Virus record (IMG/VR): IMGVR_UViG_3300027985_000227
Location: 1-64,000 of that record
DNA: 64,000 nucleotides
Source of the DNA: a virus
Direction: 5' to 3' (one strand)
How positions within the stretch are numbered: position 1 is the stretch's first letter; every line of letters begins with the position of its first letter. Made by a program: the position numbers and the translations under genes. The notes beneath the pieces were generated by a model. The model saw only the letters and a list, made by a program, of their open reading frames with translations, had not been told where the DNA came from and ran no database searches. Shown here piece by piece: positions 47,906 through 56,892 of this stretch.

Positions 47906-48258
47906 AGGTTAAGACTGTCTAGTGTTACTTGAACCATTCCTGCCGGAGCTTTTGCTGAATAACCGTGCTCCAACAAGTTTATGTACGGTTTGCCATTAGC
48001 TATAAAAATAAGCGGATACTCGCCCTTTTTAAACTCTAACTTAGGCGCTACTGGAGGCGGAAGGTTATCTCCATCGTCTACAGTAGTGTAATTCGGTTTT
48101 TCCTTAGACATGTTCCAAGAAGCTCTCGCTTGACCTGTTAATACAGGTGTAAGTGTGATTATCCCGTTCCACACTTTATACGTAAGCTTCAATACAAAGT
48201 CTTGGGCTTCTTTATCAACCCAAGACCTAAAATCTCTTGTTGACAGCGATAGACTCAT
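47902..48258 (-). CDS. HK97 gp10-like neck protein
   Basis: A 118-residue protein with TPVLTGQARASWNMS, the hallmark of gp10-like neck proteins, and YINLLEHGYSAKAPAGMV near the end. It takes part in head-tail joining. Overlaps both neighbours by four bases. Confidence 0.8.
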   Translation of the reverse strand: MSLSLSTRDFRSWVDKEAQDFVLKLTYKVWNGIITLTPVLTGQARASWNMSKEKPNYTTVDDGDNLPPPVAPKLEFKKGEYPLIFIANGKPYINLLEHGYSAKAPAGMVQVTLDSLNL

Positions 48259-48614
48259 CGTCTTACTATCAACTTGTACAGAAACGCCTCATCATATGTA
48301 ATTATTGTATTTACACTAAGTATGGTGTATGTGTCACCGACAGCATCTTTAAACGAATCATCCATTTCTGGAGTAACAGATGACAGCACATATACCACAC
48401 GAAGACCTTCAACTATGTCATGTGTATTTAAACCCGACTCTTTTGAGTCATCATACACGTATTTAATAGTCGTCTCTACACTAGTAACTGATGTTTCATC
48501 AGTGCTTGGGTCATATGACGAGGTATTCTTTATCACAGATCCAGGACCAGTTAAGGTGCTGGTTAATGAAAAAGCTAAACTTATACCACTTTGAACTTTT
48601 GATTTAAGGCTCAT
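48255..48614 (-). CDS. Head-tail joining protein
   Basis: A 119-residue beta-rich protein in the connector block. Size and order (adaptor, this gene, gp10-like, terminator) fit a head-completion or stopper protein. No precise family seen. Confidence 0.6.
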   Translation of the reverse strand: MSLKSKVQSGISLAFSLTSTLTGPGSVIKNTSSYDPSTDETSVTSVETTIKYVYDDSKESGLNTHDIVEGLRVVYVLSSVTPEMDDSFKDAVGDTYTILSVNTIITYDEAFLYKLIVRR

Positions 48615-49096
48615 ACACGAACCAACTTTGGCGTCTGTATACCAGAAGCATCGCCTGATATAACAGCACCATATTCGCTTATCATAGACACAACCAATCT
48701 TGGAAGCATCTGTATGACATTGTCCACATTAAAGTCTAACTTTATAGGCCCTACAGCTAATTTAGTTAGTGCTTCAGAATCGAATAACTCTGTATTATTT
48801 ATGAGATGTAGCGCAAGCTCACATGTGGCGCGCTTAACTTTCTCAGGAAAAACAGACGTATATGGATCGTCAGGTAAATATCTAGGCCAGTTTAATGCTT
48901 GTGTATCTGTTACAGATTCACCGAACCAGGATATTATAGAATCTAGTATGGTGGTAGCGTATACTAGGGCAGCTTCAGAATCTGCCACAGTCTCCCAAGC
49001 GGATGCATACATGTGCGTCTCAAAGTAACTATCAGCATAAGCCTCAGTTACGTATGAGTTAGAAGCGCTACCACCCTCTGTCGCATCTAGTGCCAT
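48611..49096 (-). CDS. Head-tail adaptor (DnaT-like fold)
   Basis: A 161-residue protein; ATG 49096 follows GGAG by six bases, so the in-frame ATG at 49108 is not preferred. SNSYVTEAYADSYFETH and ALVYATTILDSIISWFGE followed by LNWPR match the small adaptor proteins that sit below the portal. Confidence 0.75.
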   Translation of the reverse strand: MALDATEGGSASNSYVTEAYADSYFETHMYASAWETVADSEAALVYATTILDSIISWFGESVTDTQALNWPRYLPDDPYTSVFPEKVKRATCELALHLINNTELFDSEALTKLAVGPIKLDFNVDNVIQMLPRLVVSMISEYGAVISGDASGIQTPKLVRV

Positions 49097-49145
49097 GTAC
49101 GTCTCCAAAAAGCGCCGTCCATGGCGAGAGGACTACACCTGAAAC

Positions 49146-49397
49146 TTATTTAGCCGGCGCAGACTTGGCTGCAGCCTCAGCTTCTTTGGCTGGTTCAGGC
49201 TTAGTGGTGGTGCAGGCATAGAACTTTTTCAGCATCTTTATAGTTCCTACGTCTTTGGACGGAATTTTGATCATGCCGTTCTTGAACCTGTAACGACCGA
49301 ATGAACCCAGAGCTACAGTAGCGCCCTGACGTTTTCCAGTTAGATACAGAGTAGTGAATTCGGCCTCAGCCGCTGCAGAAGGTGTTTCGGTAGCCAT
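49146..49397 (-). CDS. Small Ala-rich head-region protein
   Basis: An 83-residue protein directly after the capsid gene in the transcript. Ala/Glu-rich ends flank a beta core (TTLYLTGKRQGATVALGSFGRYRFKNG). It may be a minor capsid or decoration protein. Inferred from position. Confidence 0.55.
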   Translation of the reverse strand: MATETPSAAAEAEFTTLYLTGKRQGATVALGSFGRYRFKNGMIKIPSKDVGTIKMLKKFYACTTTKPEPAKEAEAAAKSAPAK

Positions 49398-49463
49398 TTA
49401 TCGCTCCTGATTATAAAGTAGATGGGGGCCAGACTAGCTAGCCCCCAAGTTGTGCACCCTGAC

Positions 49464-50384
49464 TTAGTTCTTGATGCCAGTTCGAATAGCCAGACCCTTC
49501 TCGTTGAAGTTGGCCAGGCCATTGTAGAACTTGATACGGGTGATGGTTTCGTCCTTACCTTCAGCCTCACCGATTTCAGCGATACGGATACCGGCTTCAC
49601 CCATGGCAGTCAGACCAGCGATGCCGTAAGACATCGAACCGTCGTCTACAGTACCGGCGATAATGGTGGTCGCGGTTGTAGTAGCGCCGACAGTCTGGTC
49701 GATCGGGATGTTGTCGTTGCGGAAGATAGGAGTACCGCGATAACCAGGTATCTGTACACCAGAAGGCAGTGTAACGACGTCACCGATACCTGCTCCACCA
49801 AGAGCACGAAGCAGTGTGTAGTAGGAGCGAAGAGTACGAGAGTTCATCTGGATGTAATCGACAACACCATTCTTGTCTTTCACAGTATCCATCAGCTCAT
49901 CCAGGATCTCGAAACTCAGGTCATCGCCATCAGTGGCAACCTCACCGATAGTCTGGCCAGCGGCCACCAAGGCCAACAGACCTTCGAAGGTGTTGGAGGT
50001 ACCGTCACCATTGATCAGGTTATCGCGATAAGTCAGGCCGATATTTTTGGCCTTAGAAGCGATCTGCACCAGTTTCTGGTCGTTGATGTTGGAGCGAGTG
50101 GCCTGAATAAGACCGTTCACCTCAGCGTCACCGATCAGAGTGGTGAGGCTGGACGTAACCTGCGTGAAGGTGGCAGGATTCTTGGCGGTGATGGAGTCAC
50201 CAACACCGGCGAACTGAACATCACCAAGCGCGTTCTCACGGTTGTACGCCAGAGCGTTGCCTTCGATCTCGGTAAACGGGAGGATCTCGTAAAACCGGTC
50301 AACGACGATCATGTTTTCGATGATACCTGCCACAAGCATGTCCTGAGACAGTTTGGCAGACTCAGTAAGCGTAACTGTAGCCAT
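49464..50384 (-). CDS. Major capsid protein (HK97 fold)
   Basis: A 306-residue protein. VDRFYEILPFTEIEGNALAYNREN, an E-loop-like stretch, and DYIQMNSRTLRSYYTLLRALGG with FRNDNIPI fit the N-arm, spine helix and A/P domains of HK97-fold capsids. No cleavable scaffold domain is fused; the scaffold is a separate gene. Codons are GC-richer than neighbours, as expected for the most abundant protein. Confidence 0.88.
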   Translation of the reverse strand: MATVTLTESAKLSQDMLVAGIIENMIVVDRFYEILPFTEIEGNALAYNRENALGDVQFAGVGDSITAKNPATFTQVTSSLTTLIGDAEVNGLIQATRSNINDQKLVQIASKAKNIGLTYRDNLINGDGTSNTFEGLLALVAAGQTIGEVATDGDDLSFEILDELMDTVKDKNGVVDYIQMNSRTLRSYYTLLRALGGAGIGDVVTLPSGVQIPGYRGTPIFRNDNIPIDQTVGATTTATTIIAGTVDDGSMSYGIAGLTAMGEAGIRIAEIGEAEGKDETITRIKFYNGLANFNEKGLAIRTGIKN

Positions 50385-50514
50385 TTAAATGTTCCTCTGG
50401 TAGGAGTTGATTACAAGTCCTCCACCGGAGGATTAGCTGGAAGGTTTCATTGCAGCTACTTATATATTACTGCAGCGACTCCTTAAAGTACATACCGAAA
50501 TTAAAGTTTTTGAA

Positions 50515-51045
50515 TCACCGATCCTTAACTTTGATTTTGACAGACCTGTTAATTACCTCGACAAAACCATTAGCTCTGTTGATTGTGAGTTGATTTGTTA
50601 GTATGAAACTAGAGACTCCGTCAGGCACCGCACTGACTCTGGTATACGTATCATATGTGTCTACTCCATCGTTATCTATAGTGACTCCGCCATCTACAGA
50701 CCACTCGCTAGACGAGATAGTGTCGCCAGTCTCAAGTTCAAAATCATCAGTGTGCATTTCCCATTGAACTGATCCATCATCAACTAAGTCATCCTCAGCT
50801 GAACCCCATGTGGGCTCAACAGCACCAGTCACTCCTGTGGATATGCATTCAGCATAAAATCCAGTCAAAGATAGTGGTCTGACCACATCACCGGACTGGC
50901 CTTCCACCAATGACTGCTTCTTTTCAGCTAAAGATGTCCAATCTGGTGCACGATACCTGAACGTGTAATACACGCTTTCATCAGGATCGTGCACCATAGC
51001 TATGGCTAATGGCTTTTTCTGGCTGGCGCTGTATATAAAAGCCAT
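50515..51045 (-). CDS. Hypothetical virion-region protein
   Basis: A 176-residue acidic beta protein starting MAFIYSASQKKPLAIAMV. The middle stretch TGVTGAVEPTWGSAEDDLVDDGSVQWE is a motif common in phage proteins that carry short structural repeats. Probably a minor virion protein; not assigned. Confidence 0.6.
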   Translation of the reverse strand: MAFIYSASQKKPLAIAMVHDPDESVYYTFRYRAPDWTSLAEKKQSLVEGQSGDVVRPLSLTGFYAECISTGVTGAVEPTWGSAEDDLVDDGSVQWEMHTDDFELETGDTISSSEWSVDGGVTIDNDGVDTYDTYTRVSAVPDGVSSFILTNQLTINRANGFVEVINRSVKIKVKDR

Positions 51046-51055
51046 ATTCTACTCC

Positions 51056-51415
51056 TTAAGCAGGATCACTGATCTCGTGATCATGCGCAGGCACTGTAAC
51101 GGTACCACCACTGGTGAGACCTTGAGCTGTGCAGGTTGTGATGACATAGTCCGTACCGTCATCAATGGTAATGTGGTCAGCTGTTCCATCAGACGTAATG
51201 CTGATATTGGACTGCTGAGCCACAGTAACCTTCCTGCCAGACGTATCACCGTCGGCCTTTGTGAAGTCAGCGCCATCAATGGTGACAGACGCTAACTCAC
51301 GTGCAGCTATATCCGCATAGCTTACAGGCTGACCAGCGCACACTGTAAGGGTTGTGCATGTGGCGATCTTGTCGAGACCGCCATCGATCATCGCGTTGGT
51401 TGCTACTTTAGCCAC
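51056..51415 (-). CDS. Hypothetical virion-region protein
   Basis: A 119-residue beta-rich, Thr-rich protein starting MAKVATNAMIDGGLDKIATC. Small proteins like this accompany the accessory structural gene block in several siphophages. No known activity. Confidence 0.6.
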   Translation of the reverse strand: MAKVATNAMIDGGLDKIATCTTLTVCAGQPVSYADIAARELASVTIDGADFTKADGDTSGRKVTVAQQSNISITSDGTADHITIDDGTDYVITTCTAQGLTSGGTVTVPAHDHEISDPA

Positions 51416-51662
51416 TGATATTCTCCGAAGTAGCGCCCATTACTGTGCTATTTGGAGCAAGCACCACATGGGACGGTTCAGGTTTACCGGTAGGAACTTC
51501 GCCAGACAGGTCCTTGAACCAGCCCATAGAGCAGCCGTACATACCGAATGCTTTTCCAACTATCCACACTTCTTCAGGGATTCCGACGTGCAGCATGTTG
51601 GTATCAGGATCAGCGTGCTTAAAAGACTTAAGCACCTCTACCTTCATTTCACCAGGATTCAT
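51408..51662 (-). CDS. Small hypothetical protein
   Basis: An 84-residue protein; ATG 51662 follows GGAG by six bases. Contains GIPEEVWIVGKAFGMYGCSMGWF. Overlaps the next gene by eight bases. Unknown function. Confidence 0.5.
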   Translation of the reverse strand: MNPGEMKVEVLKSFKHADPDTNMLHVGIPEEVWIVGKAFGMYGCSMGWFKDLSGEVPTGKPEPSHVVLAPNSTVMGATSENISG

Positions 51663-51675
51663 TGTTTTCTCCGGT

Positions 51676-54189
51676 TTACGTTTCAATTATTGGCTTAATC
51701 TTGTGCATGTCCACATCGGAATCATAAGCCGCCATACTAACTAGCCGACTTGTACTAAACACCGTTATAGTACGACTAGAAGATTTTATTAACACGGCGT
51801 TAGTGTCAGGAATATACACTGCGCCTTCAATTAACTCTATGTTGTCTAGGACGAAAGAGTACAATAAGTCTGAGACAACCAACACGTTATGCTGAGACAG
51901 CTCAACACTGTCTAACAAGTACTCAAACGTAGTGCTATTTACGCTTAGTACATTATTCTGCAGCAAATCTATATTTTCAGCCATATACAGATACTGCAGG
52001 TCATCCACTGACAATATGAACGATATAGATACAGATACGTTATCATACGTCTGACTATATAGCAATCCATTTATAGCTAACGTATTGTGCTGAGCTATAG
52101 CCACATTATCATACGTCATTGAAAACAACGTATCATTTACACCAAGTATTCCAGACTGTGATAACGACACGTTGTCTATAGTATACAAAAACTGTGTGTC
52201 TTGAACAGCTAGTACACCTACAGACGATAACCCAAATGACTCTAATAAATACGAAAATAAGGTATCTTGTACAGATAAAATATTATTCTGTACTAAATCT
52301 ACACTATCCACCACATACCCAAAAGCTGTATCAGATACCGATAAGTTGTTATTCTGTATAAGATCTAATCCATCTATTGAGTATGTAAACAGTGTGTCGC
52401 TTGTGCTTAACGTATTGCCCTGGTTAAGCTCAACATTGTCGATAGTATAATTATATAACAAAGAATTCCCAGATAAAACATTGGATTGTATTAAATCTAG
52501 ATTATCTGTTAAGTATGAGAATAGCGTGTCTTGTACAGATAAGATATTATTCTGTACTAAATCCACGTTATCAATAACGTATCCAAACACTGTATCTAAT
52601 ACTGACAAATTAAGTTCAATGGACAAAGTTACATTATCAATCGTATAAGTATATGCTGCATCACTTACAGTCAAGGAATAGACTGCAGACACAACAACTG
52701 ACTCTAGAGAATACGAATAGGTAGCATCACTAACTGCCAGCACATACTCAGCAGACAAAACTACGTTATCTAATGTATATGATAATTGAGAGCTATTTAC
52801 TGTAAGAGAATACGTTACAGATAACGATATTGGATCAATCACATATGTGAAATTTATTTTATCGATAGCTAATATATTGGCTTGAATTATACTTACAGAA
52901 TCTAGTGTATAACCTTTAAGAGTGTCTTGTACTGACAATATGTTATGTTGAGTTAAAGCAAATGGATCTGTTGTATAAGAAAACAGCGTATCACTTACTG
53001 ATAGATCTGTAGATTGTATCAGAGCCACCCCATCTATTGTATACGTATACTGAGAGTCGTTCATAGATAACACATTATTTTGTATTAAAGATACAGACTC
53101 TAATGTATATGACATAAGAGTGTCATTAAGGCTTAAAACATTCTGTTGTACCAGTGTAGGTACATCGAACGACAATCCATACGCACAATCGTTGACTGTA
53201 AGAGTTACAGCTCCACCGCCAACTATATCATCTGCACCTACAGACCACGTCCCACTGATAGTGGCCGACCGATTGGAGATCGGCACATCGATCTCAGGGT
53301 AGGTTGCAGGACTGTAGGCGGTAGAGCCAGCCTGATAACTGACCGCATTGGTATCTTTGAGACGCAGGTCGACACCTGACCAGCCACTACCACCTGCATC
53401 ATAGACCGATATCACCTCGTTAGCGTCGGTTATGTTAGTCAACCCGGCAGCGGCATCTCCTGTGCCGTCGAATGTCGCGTTGTTATCTTTGGATGTATAG
53501 GTACCTATGGCGCCACCGGATCCTATATTACTCAGGCATAAGTTGTTCTCGAGTGGGACATTTCCACTCAAATCATTGAGTGATTCATCTCCGTTGTTAG
53601 ATGCATCGGAATAGCCAACCGTGTTTTGCGCAAAAATGGATCCAGTCTCTGCAGAGGCAGAGTTAAAATAAACAACTTCACCGCCACCCCCATAAAATAT
53701 ATTTCTATAGAGTTGATAAATGCCAGTCTTTCTGGACTGTACAAAGATTTGCCTGTTGTCCGATGAATTGCCATCATTATGGACGATATTGTGATGCAGG
53801 CGCGACCTGACGGTGGCCGAGTTAATGTATAGATCGATGTCTCGCGCCGTTGAATTCACGGTCTGCTCGACGTCGAGCCAAGAGATCTCGATAGCCCCCG
53901 AGATTCGCCAGGGCGTGGAAGCTGAAAATGTCAATCTGGCGCAGGAAACACCTGACACGTTAAATGCGCGTCCATCATGCTCTGCGCCAGCCTGGGCGGT
54001 CAGCTTGCATTGATAGGTGTCGTTGTTGTAGTTGGAACCAGGTGCGATCGTAAGCGTTGCGCCGCTGGCATCACCTACAACGGACTCGGCCATCACCTCA
54101 CCGATCCAGTCCTCTGTATTCGGTGCAGCAGCAAGCCATGATTGGACGTCATTATAGTCACCTAACAGGCCGATAGTGCTAACAGTCAT
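51676..54189 (-). CDS. Beta-helix protein with twenty 22-residue repeats
   Basis: An 837-residue protein of two parts. Residues 1-340 look like a parallel beta-helix (Asn- and Gly-rich, YINSATVRSRLHHN) encoded by GC-rich DNA. Residues about 350-790 are about 20 tandem copies of a 22-residue unit (consensus L-S-V-x-D-T-L-F-x-Y-x-I-D-N-V-x-L-x-Q-x-N) encoded by AT-rich DNA. The regular alternation suggests a beta-solenoid fibre. Placed beside the capsid gene, it may be a head fibre, decoration or adhesin; this is inference. Confidence 0.65.
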   Translation of the reverse strand: MTVSTIGLLGDYNDVQSWLAAAPNTEDWIGEVMAESVVGDASGATLTIAPGSNYNNDTYQCKLTAQAGAEHDGRAFNVSGVSCARLTFSASTPWRISGAIEISWLDVEQTVNSTARDIDLYINSATVRSRLHHNIVHNDGNSSDNRQIFVQSRKTGIYQLYRNIFYGGGGEVVYFNSASAETGSIFAQNTVGYSDASNNGDESLNDLSGNVPLENNLCLSNIGSGGAIGTYTSKDNNATFDGTGDAAAGLTNITDANEVISVYDAGGSGWSGVDLRLKDTNAVSYQAGSTAYSPATYPEIDVPISNRSATISGTWSVGADDIVGGGAVTLTVNDCAYGLSFDVPTLVQQNVLSLNDTLMSYTLESVSLIQNNVLSMNDSQYTYTIDGVALIQSTDLSVSDTLFSYTTDPFALTQHNILSVQDTLKGYTLDSVSIIQANILAIDKINFTYVIDPISLSVTYSLTVNSSQLSYTLDNVVLSAEYVLAVSDATYSYSLESVVVSAVYSLTVSDAAYTYTIDNVTLSIELNLSVLDTVFGYVIDNVDLVQNNILSVQDTLFSYLTDNLDLIQSNVLSGNSLLYNYTIDNVELNQGNTLSTSDTLFTYSIDGLDLIQNNNLSVSDTAFGYVVDSVDLVQNNILSVQDTLFSYLLESFGLSSVGVLAVQDTQFLYTIDNVSLSQSGILGVNDTLFSMTYDNVAIAQHNTLAINGLLYSQTYDNVSVSISFILSVDDLQYLYMAENIDLLQNNVLSVNSTTFEYLLDSVELSQHNVLVVSDLLYSFVLDNIELIEGAVYIPDTNAVLIKSSSRTITVFSTSRLVSMAAYDSDVDMHKIKPIIET

Positions 54190-54836
54190 AGTACTGGCGC
54201 CTCGGTCGGCTTGACGAATTGCACGTCGACAGGCCGATCGAAATCAGTATCTACGGAGACAGTAGGATCGATGATGTGGAGATACTCCTCCTCAGTGACA
54301 TCCACCGAGATCAGAGCGCCGAGTACGTCGATGGTTGAGGCGGTCGCGTGATAAGTTATCTCGTCAGCCCCCAGCAGCGTGATGGGGGATACATCGACGA
54401 AGAGAGTTCCGGCGACCAATGCCGGTAGGCTTTGTGTCTTCTGCTTTTTGCCCCAGATCCAGGTGTCCATCAGGTCGCGCTGGCCTCGAGGATCTTTGCC
54501 CATCGCCGCCTTGAGTCCGGAGTCGATGACGTACTTCATCCAGAAGGCAGCCGTATCGATCTGGTTGTTGAAGAAGCCGTCGCGCTTGGCGGAAAACCAG
54601 GCGTCGCGGAATTCCTGAGTCCATCGATCAAGGAGCACTTGGAACCAGGGCAATTTGCTAGCGTAGCGGTGGCGGTTAGCCGGCGAGGCCAGGTCGAACG
54701 CGATCTCCATCCACTTGACCATGCGCGCATGATCGCTGACCGCTGTGATCACAGCGCCCTGCGGTATATAGCGCCGCTCGGTGTCACTCAGCGTCACCAT
54801 GCGCGCATTGGTCTGGATGAGGATTTCAGTAGCCAT
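54186..54836 (-). CDS. GC-rich accessory structural protein
   Basis: A 216-residue protein; start ATG 54836 overlaps the upstream stop. Middle is helical (FRDAWFSAKRDGFFNNQIDT), C-terminus beta-rich. Codon use is clearly GC-richer than most of the window, continuous with the N-terminal half of the repeat protein, so the two were probably acquired together. No family recognised. Confidence 0.55.
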   Translation of the reverse strand: MATEILIQTNARMVTLSDTERRYIPQGAVITAVSDHARMVKWMEIAFDLASPANRHRYASKLPWFQVLLDRWTQEFRDAWFSAKRDGFFNNQIDTAAFWMKYVIDSGLKAAMGKDPRGQRDLMDTWIWGKKQKTQSLPALVAGTLFVDVSPITLLGADEITYHATASTIDVLGALISVDVTEEEYLHIIDPTVSVDTDFDRPVDVQFVKPTEAPVL

Positions 54837-55003
54837 CAATCGTCACAAAATCCCAGTTTCTTTCGGCGTGCCTCGCTCATCTCCTTTAACTCCCACGGCT
54901 GAAGAGGACATAAGTCGTGCAAGGTCTTCGCCCCATTGGTGTCAACTGCACGCGGGTGTCCGAAGATGAGCGCAGGTGGAGTTGTCTGATCAAGCGGGTC
55001 CAT
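54836..55003 (-). CDS. Small hypothetical protein
   Basis: A 55-residue protein starting MDPLDQTTPPALIFGHP, coupled to both neighbours (TAATG and TGATG-type overlaps). Basic C-terminus (MSEARRKKLGF). Part of the GC-rich accessory block. Confidence 0.5.
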   Translation of the reverse strand: MDPLDQTTPPALIFGHPRAVDTNGAKTLHDLCPLQPWELKEMSEARRKKLGFCDD

Positions 55004-55470
55004 TATTGCTCTGTGATCGTGCAACCATCACACGACGTAATGCTGACAATCAGCGTAGATACCAGTACAGCAGCGTCGGATTGAACTATATACGCTTTGA
55101 CGAATTCATTAGACAAAGCAGACTCAACTCCATCCTTATCCACTACGTACGCTATAAACACCACACTGTATGGGGTGGCCTTCGGTACCAGATTAATGGT
55201 GTACGGTGTATCAAAACCCCACGGAGCAGCTATAACACCTGGCTGCTGAACACCATCTACCTTTACATAGATATGGCATTCATTACCTAACTCTGATGGT
55301 GCTAGTGGAGTGCTGTCATTACGTGTATCCGGTGCTACACACTTTAAGCTAAAAACACTGTCATTCTCTACCGCACTAGCAGGTATGGCCATAAATGACA
55401 GCAGGGCTGCGATACAGAGATAAATCATAAAATACCATTTGGTATTCGGGTTACTTGTAAGGTGTTTCAA
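55003..55470 (-). CDS. Secreted protein with fibronectin-like domain
   Basis: A 155-residue protein from TTG 55470, which follows GGAG by seven bases. It has a typical Sec signal peptide: basic N-terminus, hydrophobic core (FMIYLCIAALLSFMAI) and cleavage after PASA. The mature part has a CVAPDTRND..CHIYVKVDG sequence and a fibronectin III-like beta pattern. Two Cys at the C-terminus (SCDGC). It may act in the periplasm or attach to virions. Confidence 0.55.
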   Translation of the reverse strand: MKHLTSNPNTKWYFMIYLCIAALLSFMAIPASAVENDSVFSLKCVAPDTRNDSTPLAPSELGNECHIYVKVDGVQQPGVIAAPWGFDTPYTINLVPKATPYSVVFIAYVVDKDGVESALSNEFVKAYIVQSDAAVLVSTLIVSITSCDGCTITEQ

Positions 55471-55771
55471 TTCGCTTCTCCAATCGTTTACAGTCTTTCG
55501 CAACGTCAAGACAGTCTCTTCGTGTCTCCCACATGTCGTACTCGAGTTTGTAAAGTCTTTTATCCATTTCTGACTCATGCTTGTCATATTTAAGCCTCAG
55601 TTGTACGACTATATCTTTGACATTTTCAAGCTGTTCAACAGTTACAGGTTTATTGCCGTTTACGTATTCAGAGGTGATCCTATCGTACGCAACATTTCCA
55701 ACTTGCGTAAGCAAAGCTGCAGCGACTATTACCGCCTTGATGCTAACTTGCTGATCACCGACATCTGACAT
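55451..55771 (-). CDS. Membrane-anchored coiled-coil protein, candidate inner spanin
   Basis: A 106-residue protein with one N-terminal hydrophobic segment (IKAVIVAAALLTQVGNVAY) followed by a long charged helix, the plan of an inner-membrane spanin. It lies in the lysis block near a lipoprotein gene that could be its outer partner. The role is inferred. Confidence 0.5.
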   Translation of the reverse strand: MSDVGDQQVSIKAVIVAAALLTQVGNVAYDRITSEYVNGNKPVTVEQLENVKDIVVQLRLKYDKHESEMDKRLYKLEYDMWETRRDCLDVAKDCKRLEKRIETPYK

Positions 55772-55956
55772 TACGGTGTATTCAGAATCCGGTCTTCGAG
55801 CGCGTCATTCTCACTCATGATAGATTTTAATTCATCAAGTGTGAGGTTATCACGACCTTCCATCTGCGCTTTTTGGACCAATTCCTGGAAACGCACAGCA
55901 ACATTTACTGCGATAGATACAGAGTCTAACGCTATTAACATCGGGGACGTACTCAT
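55771..55956 (-). CDS. Small helical protein in lysis block
   Basis: A 61-residue helical acidic protein starting MSTSPMLIALDSVSI. It overlaps both neighbours by one to four bases. Function unknown; position suggests lysis or its regulation. Confidence 0.5.
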   Translation of the reverse strand: MSTSPMLIALDSVSIAVNVAVRFQELVQKAQMEGRDNLTLDELKSIMSENDALEDRILNTP

Positions 55957-56303
55957 TTCACCTCCTCTGTGGTGACGTAGTATGAACGAAGGGACGTCAG
56001 AAGTTGACTGGCTAGAGCCAGTGTATTGGACGTAGTCTCAATATCACCTATCTCTAACGAGGTCTTCATGACAGTTCGTGCAGCACTAACCTGACGTACT
56101 GTATTCTGGATTTCTTTCCATGTTGCGTCAGAAAAGCGATTTTCCTTTTTGTACAGCTGAATGGTCTTCAGCACTTCGCCATACGAAACTTCAAACAGTG
56201 CTACACGCTTTTCAAGTGTGTCTACAGGAACAGTAGCGCATGCACTCATTACTAGTGCTACTATTAGCATAGACAGTACGAATGGATATTTAACGTATCT
56301 CAT
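55953..56303 (-). CDS. Lipoprotein, candidate outer spanin
   Basis: A 116-residue protein with a lipoprotein signal: MRYVKYPFVLSMLIVALVM then lipobox SAC. The mature part is helical. A lipid-anchored protein beside endolysin and holin genes fits an outer-membrane spanin subunit. It is larger than typical spanin lipoproteins, so another periplasmic role is possible. Confidence 0.6.
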   Translation of the reverse strand: MRYVKYPFVLSMLIVALVMSACATVPVDTLEKRVALFEVSYGEVLKTIQLYKKENRFSDATWKEIQNTVRQVSAARTVMKTSLEIGDIETTSNTLALASQLLTSLRSYYVTTEEVK

Positions 56304-56309
56304 GTGCAG

Positions 56310-56489
56310 TCATTCCTTGTGTGGTATAGTGTATGAGATTAAACCAGTAACGAATACCACGAAAGCGCCACTGATCTCGGGGGTTACAGCTTCTTTGTGC
56401 TCAGGAAAGAACAACAAAAAAAGCCATATCAGAAGTACTGCGAGTGCACCGCTAAACGATGTCACAGTCACGGTGGTCTTATTTCCCAT
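56310..56489 (-). CDS. Holin-like protein
   Basis: A 59-residue protein from ATG 56489 (MGNKTTVTVTSFSG), with GGAG eight bases upstream. Two transmembrane helices (ALAVLLIWLFLLFF and GAFVVFVTGLISYTI) are joined by a short charged turn. Size, topology and location directly after the endolysin gene fit a small class II-type holin. Confidence 0.65.
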   Translation of the reverse strand: MGNKTTVTVTSFSGALAVLLIWLFLLFFPEHKEAVTPEISGAFVVFVTGLISYTIPHKE

Positions 56490-56491
56490 GA

Positions 56492-56830
56492 TTATCTCCG
56501 TACTGTGTTTGGGTGGGATTGGATGTGTAAGTGCAAGCCTTTGCCAGTATCATGACAAATAGCACACGATTTATATGGACGTTTTGGATCGTACAGCCAG
56601 CGACTATTTATGATTCTTGCTATTTCGTCGCCAAGAGTCTGTACTCTACATCTGAAATCACAGCCACGAACTGGCATTGTGCTATGGACACTAGAAGACG
56701 GATCACCTTCTCTATATAGACTTGTTATTGTAAAAGTTAATCCAGTAAACTCTTCTATATCTAGTACGATCTCTCTAAGAGTTTCGTCTACGAACTTAAG
56801 TTGTGCTATGTCGATATTCATGGTGTCCAC
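56492..56830 (-). CDS. Peptidase M15-type endolysin
   Basis: A 112-residue protein (GTG 56830 or ATG 56821). TITSLYREGDPSSSVHSTMPVRGCDFR holds the first zinc His and Asp, and GLHLHIQSHP the second His, in the order of M15 D-Ala-D-Ala/endopeptidases (HxxxxxxxxD..HxH). It cuts peptidoglycan cross-links at lysis. A strong promoter lies directly upstream. Confidence 0.75.
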   Translation of the reverse strand: MDTMNIDIAQLKFVDETLREIVLDIEEFTGLTFTITSLYREGDPSSSVHSTMPVRGCDFRCRVQTLGDEIARIINSRWLYDPKRPYKSCAICHDTGKGLHLHIQSHPNTVRR

Positions 56831-56853
56831 ACATAAAATTCCCCTATGGTATT

Positions 56854-56882
56854 ACTATACCATAAGGGAACTTCAATGTAAA
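56854..56882 (-). promoter_or_regulatory. Promoter for the lysis and capsid block
   Basis: Minus strand: TTTACA (56882-56877), a 17-bp spacer and TATAGT (56859-56854). The -10 box sits in a dyad CCCTTATGGTAT/ATACCATAGGGG, a possible operator. It allows the lysis block to be transcribed separately from terminase and portal. Confidence 0.65.
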
Positions 56883-56892
56883 CAACGAATTA

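Noticed and set aside
49422-50486. Long plus-strand open frame opposite the capsid gene
   Set aside because: It mirrors the codon structure of the capsid gene, has no ribosome binding site or promoter and gives a low-complexity product.
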